Assembly (NCBI RefSeq): GCF_000011645.1
Contig: NC_006270.3
Span: forward strand, 677,001 to 741,000
Origin: Bacillus licheniformis DSM 13 = ATCC 14580
Lineage (GTDB): Bacteria > Bacillota > Bacilli > Bacillales > Bacillaceae
Length of the DNA stretch: 64,000 nucleotides
Direction of reading: 5' to 3'
Made by a program: the position numbers and the translations under genes. The notes beneath the pieces are model-generated. The model saw only the letters and a program-made list of their open reading frames with translations. It did no database searches and was not told the DNA's origin. Shown here piece after piece: positions 45,419 to 54,573 of the stretch; within the stretch, counting starts at the first letter, position 1; every line of letters starts with the position of its first letter.

Positions 45419-46609
45419 TTGAAAAAGATATTATGTTTGGCGGCTGCTGCGGGTATGCTCATGCTCTCAGCCTGTGCGCCGAATTTTGGGGGAGAAGAAG
45501 AGCAGGAGATGGTGCAGAAAACGGATAAGTCGAAAGAAAAAGCCATCATTCCGAAATACAACATCTCCGATTCTTATTATAAAATGGTTCTTCCTTTCAA
45601 GGCGGGGAAAGCCCGCGGCTTGACGACCGAACGCCTGAATACGCGGCTGGATATCGATGAATTTGAGACAGGCATGATGCGCCTTGCGCAAGATTCATTT
45701 TCTACTGACGATTACCTTTTTCAAGAAGGACAATACCTGGATGAGGATACGGTATCGAGCTGGCTCGCCCGCAAAAAAACGGGGGACGACTTGAAAAAAG
45801 CGGAGAAAGACGATAAAAACTTCAAAAACCTCGGACTGAACCCGGCCCTTTCCGGAAGCGGATCAACAGAGAAGCAAAACGAAGAAAGCCCGATATACCT
45901 CGCCCATATGCTTGAGCACGACTACCTCGTCCGCAAAGACAAGGATACGATTGAGCTCGGAGGCGTCGTGATCGGCCTTGCGCTGAACTCTGTCCACTAC
46001 TACCGCGAAAATGTCGGCGACCCGCAAAAAGAAGTGACCATCAGCGACAAAAAGCTGAGGCAGGAAGGCGAAAAAATCGCTGAAGAAGTGGCGAAACGGA
46101 TCAGAAACATGGATGATCTAAAAAATATTCCGCTGACGATCATGCTTTACAAGCAGGCGCCTAAGTCATCGATCGTCCCTGGAAACTTTATCGCCAAAAC
46201 CGATGTGAAAGCAGGGACAAGCGAGATCGGCGGCTGGGATAAAATCAATGAAGAGTACACGTTCTTCCCTTCAACAGAAGGTTCGGAGAAGCATCCGGAT
46301 GACGCGGAGCTCTTCAAACGCTTTAAAAACAAAGTCGATACGTATTTTCCAAACTACACAGGGGTTGTCGGCACGGCTCTCTATAAAGACGACCAAATGC
46401 AGGACATGAAAATCAACATCCCGATGCAGTTTTACGGCAAAAGCGAAGTCATCGCCTTTACCCAGTTCTTGACCGGTGAAGTGATGGACTACTACGGCAA
46501 AAGCGGACTGAACGTTGAGATCAACATTAATTCGTCAGCCGGGCAGGAAGCCGTCATTCTGAAAAAGCCGGGAGACAAAGAACCGACCGTCCATATTTAT
46601 GATTCATAA
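45419..46609 (+). CDS. yerH: CamS-family lipoprotein YerH
   Basis: A 396-residue lipoprotein with the lipobox LMLSAC and a CamS (sex pheromone precursor cAM373-like) body. The start is TTG at 45419 behind AAGAGGAGTG, 13 bases after ligA. Function in Bacillus is unknown; in enterococci and staphylococci the signal peptide of relatives gives a peptide pheromone. Its last codons (KEPTVHIYDS) and terminator have a diverged second copy at 55.5 kb, on the other side of the yhf island. Confidence 0.93.
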   Translation: MKKILCLAAAAGMLMLSACAPNFGGEEEQEMVQKTDKSKEKAIIPKYNISDSYYKMVLPFKAGKARGLTTERLNTRLDIDEFETGMMRLAQDSFSTDDYLFQEGQYLDEDTVSSWLARKKTGDDLKKAEKDDKNFKNLGLNPALSGSGSTEKQNEESPIYLAHMLEHDYLVRKDKDTIELGGVVIGLALNSVHYYRENVGDPQKEVTISDKKLRQEGEKIAEEVAKRIRNMDDLKNIPLTIMLYKQAPKSSIVPGNFIAKTDVKAGTSEIGGWDKINEEYTFFPSTEGSEKHPDDAELFKRFKNKVDTYFPNYTGVVGTALYKDDQMQDMKINIPMQFYGKSEVIAFTQFLTGEVMDYYGKSGLNVEININSSAGQEAVILKKPGDKEPTVHIYDS

Positions 46610-46643
46610 AAAAGAAGCAGCCCTTTGGCTGCTTCTTTTATTA
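46609..46643 (+). terminator. Terminator of pcrB-pcrA-ligA-yerH
   Basis: The hairpin AAGAAGCAGCC / GGCTGCTTCTT is followed by T. The same hairpin recurs at 55570-55606. Confidence 0.9.
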
Positions 46644-46725
46644 CGCAGAAAAGGGATATGGAGACCTATCATTCATTTATGAAGCACCAACAAATTTTTC
46701 TTAACGTATTCTGAATAAAATACTA

Positions 46726-46754
46726 TTGCAAAATTAGGACACAACTCTTATAAT
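46726..46754 (+). promoter_or_regulatory. Sigma-A promoter of yhfZ
   Basis: TTGCAA, 17 bases, perfect TATAAT, 44 bases before the yhfZ start. Confidence 0.8.
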
Positions 46755-46759
46755 TGATT

Positions 46760-46779
46760 ATACAGAATATAGTATATTG
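46760..46779 (+). promoter_or_regulatory. Operator-like motif, copy 1
   Basis: ATACAGAATATAGTATATTG, just after the yhfZ -10. It agrees in 17 of 20 positions with the copy before yhfY, and its core is ATACW-N6-AGTAT. Likely the binding site of YhfZ itself (inference). Confidence 0.6.
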
Positions 46780-46797
46780 TTTTAAGGAAGATTAATT

Positions 46798-47724
46798 ATG
46801 TGGGAAAAATTTTACTCTAAAAATGGTTTGGCAGCTAAAAATATTGCTAAAGAATTGATGAATATCAAAGCAGGTGAAAAAATTCCCCGTATCTCAGACT
46901 ACTGTCATAAGTTATCCATCGGCAGGGGGACTGTGCAAAGTGCGCTGAATTTATTAGTTGATATGAAAGCGATTCAATTGGAGGCTAGAGGGCATTTAGG
47001 AACGTTTTTGGTAAGTAAGGATAACAATTTATTACTTGAGATTGCAGGTATTGCACCATTAATCGGCTCAATGCCACTTCCGTATTCAAGAAAATATGAG
47101 GGTCTGGCAACAGGGATTGTGGAAGGGTTTGAATCAACCGGAAAAACAGTTAACTTGATCTACATGCGTGGCGGAGTGAATCGAATCGAAGCAGTCCGAA
47201 CAAAAAGAAGTGATTTTGCAATTGTTTCTAAGATGACGGCAGATCATATCATAGCAGAATATCCAAATTTGAAAATTTTCAAAAAATTCGGGGAAAGTAG
47301 TTATGTATCTTCCCATAAAATCTTCTTAGCTCATCCAGATGAGGAAATAGGCAAGGATGGCGTAAGAGTAGGTGTTGATTTGGAATCTCTAGATCAGAAA
47401 CAATTAACATTGGCTGAATTTGAAAACAAAAATGCTGAATTTGTCAATGTGAATTATATGCAGCTCTTTGATATGCTTCTTTCAAAACAAATTGATGCAG
47501 CAGTTTGGAATGCTGATGACAAAAGAATGATTCAAACGTTTAAAGCAATCGATTTTTTTTCACCGAAAGCAAAGAAAATTTCCAAGGATACAACAGAAGC
47601 CGTTATTGTTATTGAAGGAGACAGAGAAAAAGAAATAGCAGAAAAGTGGAATTTGGTTAATGAGAAACAGATATTAGACACCCAAAAAAGCGTAGAAAAG
47701 GGAGAGAAAATACCGCGCTACTAA
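46798..47724 (+). CDS. yhfZ: GntR-like regulator YhfZ
   Basis: A 308-residue regulator. Residues about 8-75 form a winged helix (KIPRISDYCHKLSIGRGT then VQSALNLL, typical of GntR N-termini). The rest looks like a substrate-binding protein fold (LIYMRGGVNRIEAVRTKRSD, FVNVNYMQLFDMLLSKQIDA), as in E. coli YhfZ. It would sense the pathway's substrate and control the island. The ATG follows AAGGAAG. It has its own promoter, an operator-like motif and, downstream, a hairpin separating it from yhfY. Confidence 0.9.
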   Translation: MWEKFYSKNGLAAKNIAKELMNIKAGEKIPRISDYCHKLSIGRGTVQSALNLLVDMKAIQLEARGHLGTFLVSKDNNLLLEIAGIAPLIGSMPLPYSRKYEGLATGIVEGFESTGKTVNLIYMRGGVNRIEAVRTKRSDFAIVSKMTADHIIAEYPNLKIFKKFGESSYVSSHKIFLAHPDEEIGKDGVRVGVDLESLDQKQLTLAEFENKNAEFVNVNYMQLFDMLLSKQIDAAVWNADDKRMIQTFKAIDFFSPKAKKISKDTTEAVIVIEGDREKEIAEKWNLVNEKQILDTQKSVEKGEKIPRY

Positions 47725-47779
47725 AATGCCGGCCCATCCGACTTGTCATTCAATAAATGAGGCGATGGGTTAGCATTTA
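47722..47779 (+). terminator. Hairpin between yhfZ and yhfY
   Basis: AATGC and CCCATC (47725-47738) can pair with GATGGG and GCATT (47764-47778). No T-run follows, so it may slow or process the transcript rather than end it. Confidence 0.45.
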
Positions 47780-47793
47780 AAATCTAATTTAAA

Positions 47794-47813
47794 ATACTAA
47801 ATACAGTATATTG
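47794..47813 (+). promoter_or_regulatory. Operator-like motif, copy 2
   Basis: ATACTAAATACAGTATATTG, right before the yhfY ribosome site. ATACT and AGTAT form a palindrome with a six-base spacer. The near-repeat before yhfZ suggests one regulator acts at both places. Confidence 0.6.
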
Positions 47814-47824
47814 GAGGAACTGGC

Positions 47825-48190
47825 GTGAATCAAATACAGCTGGAAGAAAAGTTGTCTATTTTACTAACGAGTCGAGTGATTACAAAAAATGCTTTCAACA
47901 CAACATTGAACACATTTGTTTTCTTATCAGAAAAGCTGAAAAAGGAGGTGATCAAAGACTCTGAAATGTTTTGGACGCACATGGCGATGGCTTTAACTAG
48001 AATTAAGGAGGGAGAAAGCGAAGAAGTTCCTGCAAATGCCATCATCAATGAAATGTATGAAACACCATATAAAAGTGCAATAGAAGAAGTGATAGACTTT
48101 ATACATTCACTGGCAGGTCTAGAACTTCCAGAAGGTGAGCTCGTTTATTTTTATCTTCATCTTCATAAAGTCATAGAATCTAATAAATAG
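47825..48190 (+). CDS. yhfY: PRD-domain protein YhfY
   Basis: A 121-residue single PTS-regulation-like domain (FVFLSEKLKKEVIKDSEMFW, HMAMALTRI, YFYLHLHKVIE), as in E. coli YhfY. Such domains carry phosphorylatable histidines and report PTS activity; His in THMAMAL and HLHKV are candidates. GTG start at 47825 behind TTGGAGGAA. It begins the long yhfY-U-T-php-S-W-X unit. It lacks any DNA-binding domain, so it likely acts through a partner. Confidence 0.85.
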   Translation: MNQIQLEEKLSILLTSRVITKNAFNTTLNTFVFLSEKLKKEVIKDSEMFWTHMAMALTRIKEGESEEVPANAIINEMYETPYKSAIEEVIDFIHSLAGLELPEGELVYFYLHLHKVIESNK

Positions 48191-48202
48191 GAGGATTTTA
48201 TT

Positions 48203-48562
48203 ATGGTGAGAATTGTAATAGGCGGACAGTTGAAAAAACAAGCGATTGAAAAACTTGTTAAAGAAATTGGGGGAAATAATGTAGAAGTATTGGTCAAAGG
48301 TGATTTGGACGCTGTTATGGCTGTGAAAAACAATAAGGCAGATTATTATATTGGCGCCTGTGAAACCGGATCTGGCGGTGCTCTTGCAATGGCAATTGCA
48401 TTATTAGGTAAAGATAAATGCGTCACCTTGGCTTCTCCAAGTACCATAAAAAACAAGGAAGAGATCGAGAAGGAAGTAGAAAGCGGCAAAATTGCTTTTG
48501 GTTTCACCGCTTCAACATCACAAAATATATTAAACATTTTAATTCCTTATTTATTAAAATAA
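48203..48562 (+). CDS. yhfU: DUF2620 protein YhfU
   Basis: A 119-residue soluble protein with a glycine-rich pocket (YYIGACETGSGGALAMAIA), matching E. coli YhfU and DUF2620. Always next to yhfT in the known cluster, so probably its cytoplasmic partner; the fold resembles small PTS EIIB-like domains by pattern, but no phosphocysteine motif is evident. The ATG follows ATAGGAGGAT. Confidence 0.85.
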   Translation: MVRIVIGGQLKKQAIEKLVKEIGGNNVEVLVKGDLDAVMAVKNNKADYYIGACETGSGGALAMAIALLGKDKCVTLASPSTIKNKEEIEKEVESGKIAFGFTASTSQNILNILIPYLLK

Positions 48563-48616
48563 GCGAACTTTTCCAATATATATTTTGTTATACAGGCTTA
48601 AATTTTTTTCAGTTAA

Positions 48617-48630
48617 GGAAAGCGCTTTCT
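48617..48630 (+). promoter_or_regulatory. CcpA (cre) site between yhfU and yhfT
   Basis: GGAAAGCGCTTTCT, with the perfect palindromic core GAAAGCGCTTTC. It lies in the 144-base gap between yhfU and yhfT, where CcpA could block elongation when good sugars are present. Confidence 0.65.
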
Positions 48631-48706
48631 TGGATGCTCGAAATAAAAGAAGCGTGGATGACATGATGTACAGAAGGTGAGAAAAATCATAGAGGTGAAT
48701 AATGTA

Positions 48707-50008
48707 ATGGACCTTTCTTTGATTCAATGTCTTGTCATAGCGGCTGTTGGTGCATTAGGTTCTATACTAGTCAATCGCGGGGTAGCTGTATTTAATGATG
48801 GTTTGCGTCCGATTATGCCCGAATACCTAGAGGGGAGAATGACAAGAGGGGAGCTTGCTGCAACAAGCTTTGCATTAAGTTTTGGATTAATCATAGGGTT
48901 TGGTATTCCGCTTTCCATAGGAGCAACAATCATTATTGGACACAGTATTTTATTGGCTTGTGACATCATTGGCATTTGGACTCCGGAAAACAAAATAGGC
49001 ATGGCAACTGCAGGAGTTATTGGTGCCGTTTATAGTATTGGGATCGTTTTAGGATTGCAATTTGTAGTAGATTTATTTGGCAAGTTTCCCGTGAATTTTA
49101 TAGACTCTTTAAGTCTTATTGGCCAGCCTATTATTATCGCATTTACAGTATTTCCAGCTGTAGCGGTCGGATATCAGCACGGTTTAAAAAAAGTCGCCGT
49201 CACTGCAATTGTAACTTTAGCTTCTTTTCTCTTATTCGAAAAGTTTGGAACATTTCAAGCGGCGGGATATGAAATTTCGCTCAGTCCTGAAGGGATGGCT
49301 TTATTAGCAGGAATGTTAATGATGATTTATTATGCAGCGAGAATTAGAGGAGGAGATGAATCTACTAATGCAAATTTAGTGAATATATTTAATGAGCGTG
49401 TAAATCGAATTAAGAAAAACCGCTGGTTATTAGCTCTTATGGGAGGGCTTGTTTCTTTAACATCATCTATGCTGATTTTAGCAGTGGATGCAATGCCTCA
49501 AGCATTGATTAATAAAGAGCTTTACACAGAGGCGGCAATCGCTACATTTGCACGTGGAATTGGTTTCATCCCTTTAGTTTTTTCAACTGCAATCGTAACG
49601 GGGGTTTATGGTTTAGCTGGTACCACACTGGTATTTGCAGTGGGTCTTATTTTCAGGGATATACCGATTTTAGCATTTCTGTTGGGCTTTTTAGTCATGT
49701 ATTTAGAGGTCATATCATTATCCGCAGTATCAAAAAGCATGGACAAACTGCCTGGTGTAAGGGAGATGGGAGAGCATATCCGCACTTCGCTGTCAGATGT
49801 TCTAGGAATGGCTATATTAATTGGCAGTGCGATGGCAGGGGAAAAAATTGCTCCTGGCATTGGCTTCTTCTGGGTTATTGGATTTTATTTAATAAACCGA
49901 ATAGCATCAAAACCGCTTGTTGAATTGGCTGTCGGCCCAATTGCAGTTATATTGTTGGGGATTGTCGCTAATCTTCTCTATGCAGTCGGTTTATGGCAGG
50001 TTGGCTAA
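48707..50008 (+). CDS. yhfT: Multi-spanning transporter YhfT
   Basis: A 433-residue membrane protein with about 11-12 hydrophobic segments, the length of E. coli YhfT. Conserved-looking stretches include GSILVNRGVAVFNDGLRPI and GIPLSIGATIIIGHSILLA. It is the only transporter of the island and so the probable importer of its substrate. The ATG at 48707 follows AGAGGTGA; a GTG ten codons upstream is less well placed. Confidence 0.88.
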   Translation: MDLSLIQCLVIAAVGALGSILVNRGVAVFNDGLRPIMPEYLEGRMTRGELAATSFALSFGLIIGFGIPLSIGATIIIGHSILLACDIIGIWTPENKIGMATAGVIGAVYSIGIVLGLQFVVDLFGKFPVNFIDSLSLIGQPIIIAFTVFPAVAVGYQHGLKKVAVTAIVTLASFLLFEKFGTFQAAGYEISLSPEGMALLAGMLMMIYYAARIRGGDESTNANLVNIFNERVNRIKKNRWLLALMGGLVSLTSSMLILAVDAMPQALINKELYTEAAIATFARGIGFIPLVFSTAIVTGVYGLAGTTLVFAVGLIFRDIPILAFLLGFLVMYLEVISLSAVSKSMDKLPGVREMGEHIRTSLSDVLGMAILIGSAMAGEKIAPGIGFFWVIGFYLINRIASKPLVELAVGPIAVILLGIVANLLYAVGLWQVG

Positions 50009-50034
50009 ATCATCGAAAGAGGGGAAGTTTCCGA

Positions 50035-50919
50035 ATGTTGAAAGACGGAATGACCTATATGCATGAACATACAACGATAGACCTTTCCAAAGTAAAAAAC
50101 AATGAGGATTGTAAGTTGGATGTATTTCCTGAAACCGTCAGAGAATTTAAAAGTTTATACGAAAAGGGCGTACGGAATATTGTTGATGTTACGAATATTG
50201 GAATGGGGAGAAATATTACATACGTCCAAAAAGTTGCAAAAGAAACAGGCATTAATATTGTCTTTTCAACTGGTTTCTATCAAGATTCTTTTTACCCGAT
50301 CCATGTGTTTCGTGAATCGAAAGAAAAGCTGGCAGAAAGAATGATTATGGAGATTGTTGAAGGAATTAGAGGAACAGATGCCAATGCCGAGGTCATCGGT
50401 GAAATTGGAACAAGTTACAATAAATGGACGGAAACCGAACAAAAAGTTTTTGAAGCGGTTGTTGTGGCACATAAGCAAACAAAAAAACCAATATCAACCC
50501 ATACTTCCATAGGAACATTAGGACATGAACAAGTAGAATTTTTTAAAAAACATGAAGTTGATTTAAACCGAGTGGTGATAGGGCATGTTGATTTATCTGG
50601 GGATGCCGATTATATATTGAAAATGCTGAGAGAAGGTGTATATGTAGAATTCGATACAATAGGTAAAGAAAATTATATGCCTGATCGTGTTCGGGCCGAA
50701 ATATTGAAAAAAATACAGGATAAAGGGTATATAGACAAGGTTCTGTTGTCCATGGATATCACAAGAAAATCACATCTTGTATATAAAGGCGGGGTGGGCT
50801 ATTCATATTTGATAGACACGTTTATCCCTCTCTTGCAAACCTATGGAATAACTGGTGAATCAATTGATAAGATGTTGATTAAAAATCCTCGCGCTTTTAT
50901 GAAAGGGGAGAGTGAATGA
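50035..50919 (+). CDS. php: Phosphotriesterase-homology zinc hydrolase Php (YhfV)
   Basis: A 294-residue TIM-barrel metal hydrolase. Metal ligands line up with the E. coli protein at an offset of two: His10 and His12 (MHEHTT), Glu123 (IGEIGTS), His156 (STHTS), His184 (IGHVD) and Asp241 (SMDITR). The bridging residue is Glu, not the carbamylated Lys of true phosphotriesterases, which is the mark of this subgroup. Natural substrate unknown; a lactone or phosphate ester is plausible. The ATG at 50035 follows GAGGGGAAG; it overlaps yhfS by four bases. Confidence 0.9.
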   Translation: MLKDGMTYMHEHTTIDLSKVKNNEDCKLDVFPETVREFKSLYEKGVRNIVDVTNIGMGRNITYVQKVAKETGINIVFSTGFYQDSFYPIHVFRESKEKLAERMIMEIVEGIRGTDANAEVIGEIGTSYNKWTETEQKVFEAVVVAHKQTKKPISTHTSIGTLGHEQVEFFKKHEVDLNRVVIGHVDLSGDADYILKMLREGVYVEFDTIGKENYMPDRVRAEILKKIQDKGYIDKVLLSMDITRKSHLVYKGGVGYSYLIDTFIPLLQTYGITGESIDKMLIKNPRAFMKGESE

Positions 50920-52064
50920 GCATGGATACTTATCCTCTAGATAGCCTATCAATTGAAGAAGCCATGCATAGACAATTTAAATTGGTTGATGTCATGACAA
51001 GACATTTTCGAGGAGAAGAATTGCTTTCACTTGGCGATTTAGGCGTTGTAAAAGGAATCAATAAACCGCGGTTCACAAAAAAAATAGAAGAGACACTAGC
51101 TGATTTCTTTGGCACAGAGAAAGCAATGTTAGTTCGTGGTGCAGGAACAGGGGCATTGAGGTTTGGTTTTATGAGCTTTTTAAAGCCGGGTGACGAGATC
51201 CTTGTCCATGATGCACCGATATATCCAACAAGTAAAACAACGTTAGAGTCGATGGGGATCTTGCCAATATACGCGGATTTTCACGATTCTGAACAAATAA
51301 AAGAAGCCATCCTCAAACACCCGAAGTTAAAAGGTGTATTGATTCAGCATACGAGGCAAAAAATAGATGACCATTATGATTTGGCTGAAACGATAAAAAA
51401 AATACGTTCCATTTATTCTGATCTAGTTATTATTACGGATGACAACTATGCTGCGATGAAAGCAGAAAAGATTGGAGCGCAACTCAAAGCCGATTTGTCC
51501 ACCTTTTCATTGTTCAAGCTATTAGGTCCGGAAGGTATTGGAGTCATTTTAGGAAGAAAAAATTTAATAGAAAAAATAGAAAAAATAAACTATTCAGGCG
51601 GAAGCCAAGTTCAAGGTTATGAAGCTTTAGAAGCTTTAAGGGGTCTGATATATGCTCCGGTTATGCTGGCAATACAAGCAAGTGTCAATGATCAGTTAGT
51701 TCACTCGCTTAATAATGGAGCCATTAAGGGTGTTAAAAAGGCTTATTTGGCAAATGCACAATCAAAAGTCTTACTTGTAGAGTTTGTTAAACCAATTGCA
51801 GAAAAAGTGCTTCATCATGCTAATGAATTGGGAGCAGCACCCCATCCGATAGGTGCTGAATCAAAATACGAGTTTGCACCAATGTTTTATAGAGTGTCTG
51901 GCACTTTTTTATCTGCGGATCCATCACTGGCAAAAAAAATGATCCGCATTAATCCATTAAGAAGCGGTCCTGAGACCATTTTAAGAATTCTAAACACATC
52001 CGTTCATCGAGCAACAGAAGATCTCAGCGTAAATTCTTCAAAAGGCGATGATATAAATGAATAA
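50916..52064 (+). CDS. yhfS: PLP-dependent aminotransferase/lyase-like enzyme YhfS
   Basis: A 382-residue fold type I PLP enzyme. The cofactor lysine is Lys201 in SLFKLLGPEG, the phosphate-binding loop is VRGAGTGALRFG, and DDNYAAM supplies the Asp that pairs with the pyridine nitrogen. E. coli YhfS is annotated as an uncharacterised aminotransferase; relatives include cystathionine lyases and selenocysteine-synthase-like enzymes. Starts inside the php stop and overlaps yhfW by eight bases, so the proteins are coupled in amount. Confidence 0.88.
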   Translation: MSMDTYPLDSLSIEEAMHRQFKLVDVMTRHFRGEELLSLGDLGVVKGINKPRFTKKIEETLADFFGTEKAMLVRGAGTGALRFGFMSFLKPGDEILVHDAPIYPTSKTTLESMGILPIYADFHDSEQIKEAILKHPKLKGVLIQHTRQKIDDHYDLAETIKKIRSIYSDLVIITDDNYAAMKAEKIGAQLKADLSTFSLFKLLGPEGIGVILGRKNLIEKIEKINYSGGSQVQGYEALEALRGLIYAPVMLAIQASVNDQLVHSLNNGAIKGVKKAYLANAQSKVLLVEFVKPIAEKVLHHANELGAAPHPIGAESKYEFAPMFYRVSGTFLSADPSLAKKMIRINPLRSGPETILRILNTSVHRATEDLSVNSSKGDDINE

Positions 52065-53283
52065 AAGAGTCATTATCATAATATTAGACAGCTTAGGTGT
52101 CGGTTATATGGAAGATGCAAGCGATTATCATCCTTCAGATGTTGGCGCCAATACTTTCTATCACATACTTGATACGGTGCCCTCTTTAAACATTCCGAAT
52201 CTCGAAAAATTGGGTATTAATAAAATATTGCACCATCCTAAATTGAAAAAAACAGATCATATTGCCAGCTATGGTGTTTTAAACCTGATGCATCAAGGAG
52301 CGGACAGTTTTGAAGGACATAATGAAATCATGGGAACAAAGCCTAAAAAGACATATTTAGCTCCTTTTGCGGAACATCTCAATCATGTTAAACTCGCTTT
52401 GGAAGATCAAGGTTATAAAGTTAACATACCGAATTCAGATTTGCCGTATCTATTGGTAAACGATTTAGTGGTCGTGGCTGATAATATCGAAACAGATTAC
52501 GGGCAAATTTATAATGTAAGCGCTCCGCTGGATTATATTCCGTTTGATGAAGTATTGAAAATAGGAAGATGCGTCCGTCATCATGTTAAAGTAAATCGCG
52601 TGATTGTTCTTGGAGGAGAAAACGTAACACCTGAACACTTGCAGAGATCGGTTGAAAGAAGAGAAGACGGATTAATAGGGGTGAATTCGCCTAAATCTAA
52701 CGTATACAAGCAAGGATATCAAGTTCGTCACTTAGGATTTGGTATCTCTCCCGAAAATCAGTTGCCGACATTGGCGAGAAATAGGGGAATGGAAGTCTCT
52801 CTTATCGGAAAAATGCAGGACATCATTTATTGTGAAGGTGCAAATAGATTTCCAGGTGTAGATACAGAACAAGTCATGAAGGATATTATTCAGGAGATGG
52901 ACCGCGTCAAAAAAGGCTTGATTGCTGCCACAGTACAAGAAACCGATTTGGCCGGACATGCACAGAATCCCGTCCGTTATGCGAATCGGATTGAAATGGT
53001 AGATCGATATTTGCCGGAAATTCTCCGGAAAATGACAGATCAGGATCTGCTGATGATTAGTGCAGATCACGGGAATGATCCCACGATCGGCCACAACCAA
53101 CACACACGGGAAAAAACATATTTGCTGGCTTATCACAAAAAATTATCGCCTGTTCACATCGGGGAAAGAAAAACGCTATCCGACATTGCTGCAACTTCTG
53201 CTGATTATCTAGGGCTTCGCAATACTGAAAACGGCAGTTCATTCCTTCATTTAATGCAAAAAGGAAAAGAGGAGACATACTGA
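52057..53283 (+). CDS. yhfW: Phosphopentomutase-like enzyme YhfW
   Basis: A 408-residue member of the alkaline phosphatase superfamily, like phosphopentomutase. Metal ligands appear in IIILDSLGVG (Asp11), SADHGNDP and GHNQHTREKT. Thr33 in VGANTFYHI takes the place of the catalytic phosphothreonine of phosphopentomutase. So it could move a phosphate within a sugar phosphate or related molecule. Length equals the E. coli protein. The last base of its stop is the first base of yhfX. Confidence 0.88.
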   Translation: MNKRVIIIILDSLGVGYMEDASDYHPSDVGANTFYHILDTVPSLNIPNLEKLGINKILHHPKLKKTDHIASYGVLNLMHQGADSFEGHNEIMGTKPKKTYLAPFAEHLNHVKLALEDQGYKVNIPNSDLPYLLVNDLVVVADNIETDYGQIYNVSAPLDYIPFDEVLKIGRCVRHHVKVNRVIVLGGENVTPEHLQRSVERREDGLIGVNSPKSNVYKQGYQVRHLGFGISPENQLPTLARNRGMEVSLIGKMQDIIYCEGANRFPGVDTEQVMKDIIQEMDRVKKGLIAATVQETDLAGHAQNPVRYANRIEMVDRYLPEILRKMTDQDLLMISADHGNDPTIGHNQHTREKTYLLAYHKKLSPVHIGERKTLSDIAATSADYLGLRNTENGSSFLHLMQKGKEETY

Positions 53284-54434
53284 TGTTTTTGGAATCTACA
53301 TTAAAATATAACAAAAAATTAATAGAGGCTGCATTGAGTTTTCATCAGCAGGGAATCATTTCACCTAACACTTATGTATTAGACTTGGACACCGTCAAAA
53401 AAAATGCAAAAGTGTTAAGTGAAAAAGCCAGAAAACAGGATATTGAACTGTTTTTTATGACAAAGCAATTTGGTCGTAATCCGTTGGTGGCACAAGCTAT
53501 AGCCGAAAGCGGAATCGGCAAAGCGGTTGCTGTAGACCCGTGGGAAGCAATCACACTCAGCCAAAATGGAATCAAAATTGGGCATGTCGGACATCTTGTT
53601 CAAATACCTATTCATATGATACCCGCAATATTGGAGCTTCATCCTGATTATGTTACGGTTTTCAGCCTTGAAAATGCTCAAAACATTAATAGAGTCGCTA
53701 AGAAAATGGGAAGAAAACAAAAAGTTTTTTTGCGTATCGCAAACAAAGAGGATTATATATATAAAGGTCAAGAGGGAGGGTTCACTTTTGAGCAAATCGT
53801 TAAGGATATCGAATCGATTGAACAATTAGAAGGACTTGAAATTGCAGGTTTAACAAGCTTTCCTTGCATATTGATCCAAGACGGCCTTCCAGCAGTTACT
53901 CCGAATGTAGCATCCATGCAAACCGTAAAATCGTTTTTAATGGAAAGAGGGTATAAAAAGCTTGAGATGAATATGCCAAGTGCAACATCTTGTGCAACAA
54001 TGAAATTGTTAAAGGAAAATGGTGCAACTCAAGGCGAACCCGGCCATGCTTTAATTGGAACGACACCCATACATGCAACGAAACAACTTGCAGAAAGGCC
54101 TGCGATGGTATATGTAACCGAAGTGTCCCACATATCTAATCATCATGCTTATGTTTTCGGCGGCGGTTTCTATCCGCGTTCACATATGAAAGCGGCGCTC
54201 GTTGGAACAAACAAAGATCATCTTAAGAAGGTTCAAGCTATTGAAATGACGCCTGATCATATTGATTATTACGGTTCATTAAACACAGTTGAAGCAAAAG
54301 TCGGCGATACGGCAATATTTGCTTTTCGTACACAAGTCTTTGTCACGAATGCACATATAGCCATCTTAAAAAACGTTGCTGAAGATCCTGAACTTATCGG
54401 TGTATATGATTCTAAAGGAAATGTAATCGAGTGA
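53283..54434 (+). CDS. yhfX: Alanine-racemase-fold PLP enzyme YhfX
   Basis: A 383-residue fold type III PLP enzyme with an N-terminal barrel (Lys61 in FFMTKQFGRNPLV) and a C-terminal beta domain. Relatives racemise or decarboxylate amino acids. In E. coli it is annotated as a probable amino acid racemase. Together with YhfS this gives two PLP steps in one pathway. The ATG follows GGAGACATACTG. Confidence 0.88.
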   Translation: MFLESTLKYNKKLIEAALSFHQQGIISPNTYVLDLDTVKKNAKVLSEKARKQDIELFFMTKQFGRNPLVAQAIAESGIGKAVAVDPWEAITLSQNGIKIGHVGHLVQIPIHMIPAILELHPDYVTVFSLENAQNINRVAKKMGRKQKVFLRIANKEDYIYKGQEGGFTFEQIVKDIESIEQLEGLEIAGLTSFPCILIQDGLPAVTPNVASMQTVKSFLMERGYKKLEMNMPSATSCATMKLLKENGATQGEPGHALIGTTPIHATKQLAERPAMVYVTEVSHISNHHAYVFGGGFYPRSHMKAALVGTNKDHLKKVQAIEMTPDHIDYYGSLNTVEAKVGDTAIFAFRTQVFVTNAHIAILKNVAEDPELIGVYDSKGNVIE

Positions 54435-54573
54435 ATGATCGTTATCGGCAGAAGTGCCTGAATAATGGATTGTCTTACTGAAAAAGGTGTGGCGAAAATG
54501 CTTGGCCTTTTTGCAGTGCAGTTTAATACAGTAGTCAGTCTTGGACATTTTATTTTGTGGAAAGGAGAAAAAC

